The notes below the pieces were generated by a model, which was not told the origin of the DNA, did no database searches, and saw nothing but the letters and a program-made list of their open reading frames with translations. DNA of 5,805 nucleotides from Flavobacteriales bacterium UBA7382. Its GTDB lineage: Bacteria > Bacteroidota > Bacteroidia > Flavobacteriales_D > Sanyastnellaceae. Within the stretch, counting starts at the first letter, position 1; the number at the start of each line of letters is the position of its first letter. The DNA is taken from the NCBI GenBank assembly GCA_002469765.1, contig DKNS01000146.1, forward strand, positions 1 through 5,805, read 5' to 3'. This document shows positions 1 through 5,805 of this stretch, in pieces. A program made the translations under genes and the position numbers.

Positions 1-9
1 CAAGAAACC

Positions 10-2046
10 ATGACCATGACCCAAGCTGAATTCCAGGCCACTGTTCAAGAAGGTCTTCCAAGAATCTTGCCACCTGCCAGCGAGCGCAACCCAGAATGGA
101 GCCACGCTCCGGCGCGCAAAGAGATCTTGACGGCCAAGGAAAAGGAGCTCGCGCTGCGCAATGCGTTGCGTTATTTCCCAGCACACCAACACGCTGAACT
201 CGCCCCTGAATTTGCCCAAGAGCTCAAGGACTATGGACGCATTTACATGTACCGTCTGCGTCCTGCGCACGACATGAAGGCGCACCCCATCGAATGGTAC
301 CCGGCGAGGTGCCGTCAGGCCGCCTCGGTCATGTTGATGATCCAGAACAACCTCGACCCAGCTGTGGCCCAACATCCTGAGGAACTCATCACGTACGGCG
401 GAAACGGGGCGGTGTTCCAGAATTGGGCGCAGTACCGATTGGCCATGAAGTACTTAAGTGAAATGGACGAAGACCAAACCCTGGTCATGTACTCTGGCCA
501 CCCGCTCGGATTGTTCCCATCCAACAAGGAGGCCCCTCGCGTGGTGGTGACCAACGGCATGGTCATCCCCAACTACAGCCAACCCGATGACTTGGAGCGC
601 ATGAATGCATTGGGCGTCAGCCAGTACGGCCAAATGACTGCGGGGTCTTACATGTACATCGGCCCCCAAGGGATTGTGCACGGCACCACGATCACGGTGT
701 TGAATGCTGGCCGCATGATCGACAAGAAGCGCGGCGTCAAGGGAACCACCGACGGTTTGGCAGGCAAATTGTTCGTCACGGCAGGATTGGGTGGCATGAG
801 CGGCGCCCAACCCAAAGCGGCGAACATCGCGGGCTGTGTGTCTGTGACCGCCGAAGTCAATCCTGCTGCGGCCTACAAACGCCATGAGCAAGGCTGGGTG
901 GACCACGTGATCACCGACTTGGACGAGCTGACCGCCAAAGTCCAAGGGGCTCGCGAAGCGAAGCGCGCCGAGTCCTTTGCCTACCTAGGCAACGTGGTTG
1001 ACGTGTGGGAGAAGTTCGACGAAGAGAACGTCCTCGTGGACATGGGGTCAGACCAAACGTCCCTGCACAACCCTTGGGCGGGAGGCTATTACCCCGCAGG
1101 CCTGTCGTTTGAGGGCGCGAATGCGATGATGGCAGAAGACCCGGACACGTTCCGGACGTACGTGCAAGACTCGCTCAAGCGGCACGCTGCGGCGGTGAAC
1201 AAGCACACCGCACGCGGGACGTACTTCTTCGATTACGGCAATGCCTTTTTGCTCGAAGCGAGCCGGGCTGGTGCCGACATTTTGGCGGAAGACGGCGACG
1301 GGTTCCGCTACCCCTCATACGTCCAGGACATCATGGGCCCCATGTGCTTCGACTACGGCTTTGGGCCATTCCGATGGGTGTGCTGCAGCGGCGACTCCAC
1401 AGACCTCGACGCCACCGACGCGATTGCCGCCGAGGTGTTGGAGCGTTTGATGGTTGATGCCCCGGGGGACATCCAGCAACAGATGCAAGACAACCTGCGC
1501 TGGATTCGGGAGGCCAAGGCCAACAAACTCGTGGTGGGGTCTCAGGCGCGCATCTTGTACGCCGACGCACAGGGCCGTGCGGAAATCGCCTCAGCCTTCA
1601 ACGACGCCATCAAGGACGGCCGCCTGAAAGGACCGGTCGTGCTCGGCCGGGACCACCACGATGTGAGCGGCACGGACAGCCCGTACCGCGAGACATCCAA
1701 CATCTACGATGGCTCGGCATTCACCGCGGACATGGCGGTCCAAAACTTCGTCGGTGACGGTTTCCGCGGCGCGACATGGATCAGCTTGCACAATGGCGGC
1801 GGCGTCGGATGGGGTGAGGTGATGAACGGTGGATTTGGCATGCTCATCGACGGAAGTGAAGACAGCGAACGCCGCCTGCGTTCCATGCTGCACTGGGACG
1901 TCAACAACGGCATTGCGCGTCGGAGTTGGGCCAGAAACAAAGGCGCCCAGTGGGCCATTGACCGAGCCATGGAAATGGAGCCTCGCCTGAAGGTGACACG
2001 GGCCAACCACGCGGACGACGACCTCATCGCTGACGCGCTGTCATGA
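10..2046 (+). CDS. hutU: Urocanate hydratase (urocanase), long form
   Basis: Cytoplasmic enzyme that adds water to urocanate to give 4-imidazolone-5-propionate, the second step of histidine breakdown, using tightly bound NAD+ as an electrophile. The 678-residue protein shows family motifs in order: YGGNGAVFQNW (129-139), MYSGHPLGLFP near 160, the glycine-rich NAD-site motif GLGGMSGAQ (259-267), GFGPFRWV (450-457, whose Arg455 should match the substrate-binding Arg362 of the Pseudomonas enzyme), GRDHHD (546-551, holding the expected catalytic-site Asp) and LHNGGGVGWG (593-602). Classical bacterial urocanases have about 555 residues; this is the long form of about 680 residues, as I recall also for vertebrate UROC1. 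The position of the classical Cys410 (motif FQGLPARICW) reads VGSQARILY, with Leu516. The frame is open to base 1, so an upstream start is not excluded. ATG at 10 or 16 fits because the family-like N-terminus (EGLPRILPP, then ALRNALRYFP) begins soon after. Other hut genes are not in the window. Confidence 0.97.
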   Translation: MTMTQAEFQATVQEGLPRILPPASERNPEWSHAPARKEILTAKEKELALRNALRYFPAHQHAELAPEFAQELKDYGRIYMYRLRPAHDMKAHPIEWYPARCRQAASVMLMIQNNLDPAVAQHPEELITYGGNGAVFQNWAQYRLAMKYLSEMDEDQTLVMYSGHPLGLFPSNKEAPRVVVTNGMVIPNYSQPDDLERMNALGVSQYGQMTAGSYMYIGPQGIVHGTTITVLNAGRMIDKKRGVKGTTDGLAGKLFVTAGLGGMSGAQPKAANIAGCVSVTAEVNPAAAYKRHEQGWVDHVITDLDELTAKVQGAREAKRAESFAYLGNVVDVWEKFDEENVLVDMGSDQTSLHNPWAGGYYPAGLSFEGANAMMAEDPDTFRTYVQDSLKRHAAAVNKHTARGTYFFDYGNAFLLEASRAGADILAEDGDGFRYPSYVQDIMGPMCFDYGFGPFRWVCCSGDSTDLDATDAIAAEVLERLMVDAPGDIQQQMQDNLRWIREAKANKLVVGSQARILYADAQGRAEIASAFNDAIKDGRLKGPVVLGRDHHDVSGTDSPYRETSNIYDGSAFTADMAVQNFVGDGFRGATWISLHNGGGVGWGEVMNGGFGMLIDGSEDSERRLRSMLHWDVNNGIARRSWARNKGAQWAIDRAMEMEPRLKVTRANHADDDLIADALS

Positions 2047-2129
2047 GTGTGTTCGAGGTGCGCGAACGGACTTTGGGCCGAGACGGCCTGGTGGGGCTGC
2101 TGTCGGTCTGCGATTTGGACCTTGAGTGA
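2043..2129 (+). CDS. Possible 28-codon mini-ORF overlapping the hutU stop
   Basis: ATG at 2043 shares ATGA with the hutU stop codon, the arrangement used for coupled translation elsewhere in this window. The frame runs 28 codons to TGA at 2127 and encodes a peptide starting MSVFEVRERTLG and ending SVCDLDLE, with a hydrophobic middle (GLVGLL) and an acidic tail. I do not recognise it. It could be a genuine small protein, the stump of a gene truncated after hutU, or chance: an open frame this short is unremarkable in GC-rich DNA, and no ribosome binding site can be judged. A short hairpin (GGCCG, AGA, CGGCC at 2076-2088) lies inside it. Confidence 0.18.
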   Translation: MSVFEVRERTLGRDGLVGLLSVCDLDLE

Positions 2130-2134
2130 CCGGA

Positions 2135-2174
2135 GAGGAAACCGAGGAAACGTTTTGCACTTTTTTCGTTTCCT
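2135..2174. promoter_or_regulatory. Candidate repressor operator: repeated GAGGAAAC boxes
   Basis: GAGGAAAC occurs twice in direct repeat with a 9-base period (2135-2142 and 2144-2151). The second copy, as AGGAAACG (2145-2152), is matched by a perfect inverted partner CGTTTCCT (2167-2174) after 14 bases. The inverted arm covers the candidate -33 element, so a protein bound here would block RNA polymerase. The adjacent TetR-family protein is the obvious candidate binder; this is inference from position and symmetry. A hairpin in the RNA is an alternative reading but would lie upstream of the predicted transcription start. Confidence 0.4.
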
Positions 2175-2199
2175 GTGCATGCATTGGGTTGTAGTTTTG
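2169..2199 (+). promoter_or_regulatory. Candidate Bacteroidota-type promoter for the efflux operon
   Basis: TAGTTTTG at 2192-2199 is a perfect match to TAnnTTTG, the -7 element of the primary sigma factor of Bacteroidota. Exactly 19 bases upstream lies TTTC (2169-2172), one base from the -33 element TTTG. Transcription would be expected to begin a few bases after 2199, that is within about five bases of the regulator's ATG at 2207, giving a nearly leaderless mRNA. The element's position directly before the first gene of the operon supports it. The -33 match is imperfect, and short motifs can arise by chance. Confidence 0.6.
2176..2183. promoter_or_regulatory. 8-bp palindrome TGCATGCA between the promoter elements
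   Basis: TGCATGCA is a perfect palindrome lying in the spacer between the candidate -33 (2169-2172) and -7 (2192-2199) elements, a usual place for TetR-family operators. In addition TGCAC (2156-2160) and GTGCA (2175-2179) are inverted partners across 14 bases, the same spacing as the GGAAACG arms, so the two inverted repeats are nested on nearly the same centre. Eight-base palindromes are common by chance; only the position makes this one notable. Confidence 0.3.
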
Positions 2200-2206
2200 C
2201 CGCCGC

Positions 2207-2857
2207 ATGTCGCAGAACAACCCTTCTCACGTTGCTGAAAATGACGCCGCCCTGGACGAGCGCGGCTTGGAGTTAAGGGACCGGTGTGCCGCGCTGTTTG
2301 GGCGTTTTGGCATCAAAGCCCTCAGCATGGACGACCTCGCCGGCCAGCTCGCATGCAGCAAGAAGACTCTGTACAAGTACTTTTCGGACAAGCGCGACTT
2401 GGTGTCGAAAGCCCTTCATGGTCACCTCGACGGCCTTGAGGCCCAAATGGCGGAGGTCATGCACGGAGAAGGGAACGCCATTGACCTGGCATTGCGGGAG
2501 ATGGAGAACAAGCACCAAATGTTGGCGGCCATCAACTCCACCGTGTTGTTCGATTTGAAGAAGTATTACCCCAAGGTGTTTGAGGCCACCCACGCACGTC
2601 GAAAGAACATGGTGCGCCGTGTGGTGGTGCACAATGTGACCCGCGGGATGGAACAGGGCATGTATCGCGCGGACTTGAATGTGGAGGCGGTGGCGGACCT
2701 GCACCTCGCCTTGGTGGAGGACATGGTCCGTCAGGCGGAGAACGGAACCCTTGCGCGCCCTCTGGCCGAACATTTCAAAGCCCTCTTCACTTACCACATC
2801 CGCGGCATCGCAAGCGCCGAAGGCGTGGCCTACCTCGAAACCCAACGACTTTCATGA
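2207..2857 (+). CDS. TetR/AcrR-family transcriptional regulator of the efflux operon
   Basis: DNA-binding dimeric repressor, 216 residues, within the usual TetR size of 190-220. The N-terminal three-helix DNA-binding domain spans about residues 17-66: LFGRFGIKALSMDDLA leads into the helix-turn-helix, whose recognition helix is CSKKTLYKYF (50-59), followed by DKRDLV (61-66). The rest, about 67-216, is the variable, mostly helical ligand-binding and dimerisation domain, which does not reveal the ligand. The start is well fixed: an in-frame TAG lies at 2192-2194 and the next Met is residue 41, inside the DNA-binding domain. Its stop overlaps the channel gene's start by ATGA (2854-2857), so the two are probably translated together. 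As first gene of the operon behind palindromic boxes it most likely represses its own promoter and so the pump genes; this role is inferred from position. Confidence 0.93.
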   Translation: MSQNNPSHVAENDAALDERGLELRDRCAALFGRFGIKALSMDDLAGQLACSKKTLYKYFSDKRDLVSKALHGHLDGLEAQMAEVMHGEGNAIDLALREMENKHQMLAAINSTVLFDLKKYYPKVFEATHARRKNMVRRVVVHNVTRGMEQGMYRADLNVEAVADLHLALVEDMVRQAENGTLARPLAEHFKALFTYHIRGIASAEGVAYLETQRLS

Positions 2858-4266
2858 TGACACGAATTTTCTCTCAAAGCGCCGCGGCCGTCGCGCTGTG
2901 TTGCAGCATCTCCCAAGGTGCCATGGCACAACTGTCGTTGAGCTTGGAACAGGCCCAAACGCTGGGCGTGGAACAAGCGTACGCCATGCAGCGCGTCCGG
3001 ATCGACGTGGAGGTCGCACGCCGGAACGTCAAGGAGTTGCTGGCCACAGGCCTGCCCCAAGTCAACACGTCGTTTGATTTCAGCCATTTCTTGGACATCC
3101 CGACCCAAGTCGCGCCAGCGGACGCCTTCGGCTTTCCTCCCTACCTCATTGATTTTCTTGGAGACGTGTCGTCTGAAACACAGGTTCCGCTGAATGCGCC
3201 GCCGCCGGAGCCCATCAGTGAATTCCAGTTTGGAACGACCCAAACCATGACCGTTGGCGTCAACGCTTCTCAATTGTTGTTCAGTGGCAGTTATTTGGTG
3301 GGTGTGAAAGCAGCCAAGGTGTTGGCCGATGCCAAGGCCCTTGCCGTGGACGCCACCGAAGTGGAAACCCGGCGGGTGGTCGCGGACGCCTATGTCACGG
3401 CCTTGGCCGCTGTGGCCAATGTGGAAACGTTGGATCGCGCTCTGTCGCTTGTGACTTCCTCAGAACAGGAACTTCGGGTCCTTGCTGACGAAGGTTTTGT
3501 TGAAACGGTGGATGCCGATCAGTTGACGCTGACACGTCAATCCCTCGAGCAGCAGAGGCAAACCGCAGAACTCCAGGCGGCATTTTCCAAGAAGCTGTTG
3601 CTGTTTCAGTGTGGATTGGACGTCAATGAGCCTGTGATGTTGACCGACAATTTGGCGGCTTTGACCTCAGTTGCGGTGCCTGAAGCGGTTTCTTCTGACT
3701 TGAACCTCGATGCCAATCCCGTCCTTGAGGAGCAACGCAACTACCTCGCTTTGGCCGAACTCGATGTGTTGAATCGCCGCGCAGAGGGACTGCCTCAAGT
3801 GGCGGCATTTTATTCCAACAGCGCACAGGCTTTCCGTGACCCGGATTTCCCTGCCTTGGAAGAGGACGGCAAATGGTACCCCTCTCAGATTGTGGGGGTG
3901 TCGGTGAACATGCCCATTTGGACGAGTTTTGGAGGCCGTCAGCGCGTGGAGAAAGCCAAGCTGGCGGTGCTGACCGCGGAGTCGGGCCTTGCGCAAATGG
4001 AATCGGCAGCACGCTTGGAATTTGACAATGCGCGCGCGACGTTCCTTGACGCCCAAACGTCGCTCACGAACGCGAAGCAGCAGCGCGATTTGGCTTCGCG
4101 CATCCTCACACGCATTGAACTCGGACACAAAGAAGGCGTCCGCAGCAGCTTTGAACTCAACACCGCCCAAAACCAACTCCTCGAAGCCGAGGGCAACCTG
4201 ATTGGCGCGCAACTCGCTTGGCTCACCGCACAGCAGCGCCTCATCGCATCCAATCCACGACCATGA
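2854..4266 (+). CDS. TolC-family outer membrane efflux channel
   Basis: Outer membrane component of a tripartite efflux system; such proteins trimerise into a beta-barrel plus long periplasmic alpha-helical tunnel. The 470-residue precursor has a signal peptide (MMTRIF, hydrophobic stretch 10-19, likely cleavage after AMA at 23-25, before QLSLSLEQA). The internal duplication typical of the family is visible: GLPQV at 66-70 and again at 312-316, each followed by a strand region with VGVNASQLLFSG (134-145) and VGVSVNMPIWTSFGG (347-361), then Ala-, Glu- and Gln-rich long helices (about 150-250 and 362-465). The insert around residues 85-128 is rich in Pro and aromatic residues. Starts at 2854 or 2857 are both possible (tandem ATG); 2854 gives the ATGA overlap with the regulator stop. 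Its own stop overlaps the MFP start by ATGA (4263-4266). Family assignment is firm; substrate is unknown. Confidence 0.93.
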   Translation: MMTRIFSQSAAAVALCCSISQGAMAQLSLSLEQAQTLGVEQAYAMQRVRIDVEVARRNVKELLATGLPQVNTSFDFSHFLDIPTQVAPADAFGFPPYLIDFLGDVSSETQVPLNAPPPEPISEFQFGTTQTMTVGVNASQLLFSGSYLVGVKAAKVLADAKALAVDATEVETRRVVADAYVTALAAVANVETLDRALSLVTSSEQELRVLADEGFVETVDADQLTLTRQSLEQQRQTAELQAAFSKKLLLFQCGLDVNEPVMLTDNLAALTSVAVPEAVSSDLNLDANPVLEEQRNYLALAELDVLNRRAEGLPQVAAFYSNSAQAFRDPDFPALEEDGKWYPSQIVGVSVNMPIWTSFGGRQRVEKAKLAVLTAESGLAQMESAARLEFDNARATFLDAQTSLTNAKQQRDLASRILTRIELGHKEGVRSSFELNTAQNQLLEAEGNLIGAQLAWLTAQQRLIASNPRP

Positions 4267-5309
4267 AGAAGATTTTAAAATCCCTCGGCCTTGTGGCCGT
4301 GTCGACCGCATTGCTCGTGCGTTGCGGCGCGCCTGCGGAGTCCGAAACCGCATCCCCTAAGACGACCAATGCGCGGTTGACGCGCGTGGGTGTCCAAACC
4401 TTGGAGGCCGCGCCTTTCTCTCACTCGTTTGCGGTGCAGGGCAATGTCCAAACGGACCGCATTGCCAACGTCCTTGCGGCCTTCCCGGGCGTGGTGCGCG
4501 AAGTGCTGGTGGAAGAAGGCACCAAGGTGAACGAAGGCACGGCGTTGGTGCGCATCGACACCGATGTGCTGGCCAAGCAGCGCGCGGAGCTGGTGACCCA
4601 GTTGGAGTTGGCCCAAACCCTCTTCGAACGGCAAGAGCGCCTTTGGGAGAAGGAGATCGGTGCTGAGGTGGATTACCTCCAAGCCCAAACCGGACTCGAA
4701 GCGTTGAAGCGCAGCCTGGCCACCCTCGATGAGCAAATCGACCAAGCGGTCATTCGCGCGCCTTTCAATGGCGTGTTGGATCGGGTGTTTGTCAACGTCG
4801 GAGAGATGGCGGCGCCCCCCATGCCGGTGGTGCGTGTGGTGGACTTGAGCGACTTGTACATCCGCGCGTCGGTCAGCGACCACTATGCCGGTTCTGTGAG
4901 TGCCGGCCAACCTGTGCGTGTCGAAGCACGCGGTCTCGAGCCCATTGAAAGTCAGGTTCGTCGCGTGGGTCAATTCATCGAGGCGGCCAACCGCACGATT
5001 GACTTGACTGTGGATTTGCCGGCAGGCACCCGCGCCTTGCCCAACATGGTGGCCACCGTGCACATCACGGACCTCGCGTTGGACAGCGCCGTCGCCTTGC
5101 CTTCGGCCCTCGTGCAGCAAGATGCCAACGGCCAAGAATACGTCTACGTGGTGCGTGGCGACCAAGCGAAAAAGCAACCCATTGAAACCGGCGTGGTGTC
5201 GGACGGCATGCTCCTCATTGAGCAAGGCTTGAAGCCCGGCGACCGCGTCATTGACCGCGGCGCCGCGCGCGTGGTAAACGGCGAGCGTGTGACCTTGATT
5301 GAATCTTGA
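4263..5309 (+). CDS. RND efflux periplasmic adaptor (membrane fusion protein, HlyD/AcrA type)
   Basis: Links the inner membrane pump to the outer membrane channel. It has 348 residues. An N-terminal export signal (MKKILKSLGLVAVSTALLV) ends at Arg20-Cys21-Gly22, followed by a Thr/Ser/Glu-rich linker. First half of the lipoyl domain: FPGVVREVLVEEGTKVNEG (74-92). A helical hairpin runs about 100-160 and is rich in Gln, Glu and Leu. Second lipoyl half: AVIRAPFNGVLDRVFVNVGE (162-181). A beta-barrel domain follows from VVDLSDLYIRASVS, then a membrane-proximal domain with VYVVRGDQAKKQPIETG and a C-terminal GLKPGDRVI. The lipobox is odd: Arg before Cys is atypical, so lipidation is doubtful. ATG at 4263 is chosen because it overlaps the channel stop (ATGA) and begins directly with the charged end of the signal peptide. 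A longer in-frame version from 4218 would bury the signal peptide behind 15 residues that are read from the channel gene in another frame. Confidence 0.93.
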   Translation: MKKILKSLGLVAVSTALLVRCGAPAESETASPKTTNARLTRVGVQTLEAAPFSHSFAVQGNVQTDRIANVLAAFPGVVREVLVEEGTKVNEGTALVRIDTDVLAKQRAELVTQLELAQTLFERQERLWEKEIGAEVDYLQAQTGLEALKRSLATLDEQIDQAVIRAPFNGVLDRVFVNVGEMAAPPMPVVRVVDLSDLYIRASVSDHYAGSVSAGQPVRVEARGLEPIESQVRRVGQFIEAANRTIDLTVDLPAGTRALPNMVATVHITDLALDSAVALPSALVQQDANGQEYVYVVRGDQAKKQPIETGVVSDGMLLIEQGLKPGDRVIDRGAARVVNGERVTLIES

Positions 5310-5319
5310 TTGGCAAGCC

Positions 5320-5805
5320 ATGAGTGAAACAACCCCCCAGACCCCTCAAGGCGGAGGAAAGCTGCGTGAGTTTGGGCTGACGACGCTGAGCATCCAAAAT
5401 AAGACGACCGTCTTCGTTCTCATTGCAATTATCACCCTGTCTGGCATCAGCAGCTACCTCACGGTTCCCAAAGAAGCGTTTCCTGAAATTGTCGTGCCCG
5501 AGATTTTCGTCAGCACCGCCTACCCGGGAAACAGCCCTGTTAATATGGAGAAGCTGATTACAAGGCCCTTAGAGAAAGAGATCAACACCATCTCAGGCAT
5601 CGATGAGATCACTTCCACCAGCGTGCAGGGATTCAGCGCGATTGATGTTAAGTTCAACTTCGACGTCACCCCCACGGAGGCGTTGAGGAAGGTGAAGGAT
5701 GCGGTAGACAAGGCCAAGGCAGACCCCGACTTCCCGACGGACATTCCCGCTGACCCCAGCGTCATGGAGCTCAACTTCAGCGAGCTCATGCCGGTGATGA
5801 ACATC
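5320..5805 (+). CDS. RND-family efflux pump, inner membrane permease (5' part)
   Basis: Proton-driven pump subunit (HAE/AcrB-like superfamily); only the first 162 codons lie in the window, out of roughly 1000-1150 expected. Visible parts: a short polar cytoplasmic N-terminus (MSETTPQTPQGGGKLREFG), the first transmembrane helix at about 29-49 (TVFVLIAIITLSGISSYLTV), the family hallmark VPKEAFPEI (49-57), the strand with AYPGNSP (67-73) and the porter-domain start ITRPLEKEINTISGIDEITS (80-99), which corresponds to the usual TRPLE...I.GV..I.S.S pattern. The frame is open to the last base with no stop. It follows the MFP stop by 10 bases, so it is the third structural gene of the operon. Codon use differs visibly from the upstream genes (ACA, AGG, TTA, GTA, AAT, GTT within a short span). 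Drug or metabolite specificity cannot be told from this part. Confidence 0.93.
   Translation, partial: MSETTPQTPQGGGKLREFGLTTLSIQNKTTVFVLIAIITLSGISSYLTVPKEAFPEIVVPEIFVSTAYPGNSPVNMEKLITRPLEKEINTISGIDEITSTSVQGFSAIDVKFNFDVTPTEALRKVKDAVDKAKADPDFPTDIPADPSVMELNFSELMPVMNI

Noticed and set aside
2073..2091. Hairpin GGCCG-AGA-CGGCC as a hutU terminator
   Set aside because: Only five Watson-Crick pairs plus wobble pairs, a three-base loop and no T-run after it, so an intrinsic terminator is not supported.
2148..2155. AAACGTTT palindrome as a separate operator
   Set aside because: It is formed by the end of the second GGAAACG box and a following T-run, so it is better treated as part of the box cluster than as an independent site.
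2047..2238. 63-codon + strand frame across the hutU-regulator gap
   Set aside because: Begins with GTG immediately after the hutU stop, has a Cys/Trp-rich implausible product, and runs through the promoter candidate into the regulator gene in a different frame.
2273..2845. 190-codon open frame on the - strand opposite the TetR gene
   Set aside because: Composition typical of an antisense shadow; the + strand frame has an unmistakable TetR helix-turn-helix.
4218..4262. Extended N-terminus of the MFP from ATG at 4218
   Set aside because: It would add 15 residues in front of a complete signal peptide and overlap the channel gene by 49 bases; the ATG at 4263 is far more plausible.
3667..4353. 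228-codon open frame on the - strand opposite the channel gene
   Set aside because: Low-complexity Arg/His/Cys-rich product, no family motif, and it is covered by a clear TolC-family gene on the + strand.
4275..5321. Long open frame of 348 codons on the - strand opposite the MFP gene
   Set aside because: Its product is rich in His, Arg, Gly and Leu without a recognisable domain, and it lies fully opposite a well-supported gene. Such antisense frames are expected from codon bias in GC-rich DNA.
5401..5414. Short perfect inverted repeat AAGACG-AC-CGTCTT
   Set aside because: Lies inside the coding sequence of the pump's N-terminus and a repeat of this length is likely by chance; no regulatory context.

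Overview
The window looks like a piece of a GC-rich Bacteroidota chromosome (phylum inferred). Three things support this. The urocanate hydratase is the long form of about 680 residues. The cluster order TetR regulator, TolC-type channel, membrane fusion protein, RND pump in one direction is common in that phylum. The only clear promoter candidate carries a perfect match to the Bacteroidota -7 consensus TAnnTTTG, and none of the starts has a convincing Shine-Dalgarno sequence. The exact genus cannot be told from the sequence.

Layout, all on the + strand. Bases 10-2046 encode urocanate hydratase (HutU), the second enzyme of histidine degradation, complete or nearly so at its 5' end. Bases 2047-2206 are a 160-base gap. 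Its first half holds a 28-codon mini-ORF that overlaps the hutU stop. Its second half holds a promoter candidate and a cluster of repeated and palindromic boxes just before the next gene. Bases 2207-2857 encode a TetR-family repressor. Bases 2854-4266 encode a TolC-family outer membrane channel, 4263-5309 a periplasmic membrane fusion protein (MFP), and from 5320 to the window end the first 162 codons of an RND-family inner membrane pump.

The last four genes read as one operon. regulator/channel and channel/MFP each share the four bases ATGA between stop and start, and MFP/pump are 10 bases apart. Together they would form a tripartite efflux machine: the pump takes substrate from the inner membrane or periplasm, the MFP bridges the periplasm, and the channel opens through the outer membrane. 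The TetR protein, as first gene behind its own promoter, probably represses the whole operon including itself until a ligand binds. The substrate cannot be read from the sequence. hutU probably belongs to a separate transcription unit whose promoter lies upstream of the window.

I found no CRISPR array, tRNA, rRNA, insertion sequence or phage gene, and no sign of an entirely new system. The points most worth following are the dense putative operator/promoter upstream of the regulator with a predicted near-leaderless mRNA, the unusual lipobox of the MFP (Arg before the Cys), the long-form HutU with Leu where the classical short enzymes have a reactive Cys, and the small coupled ORF behind hutU.
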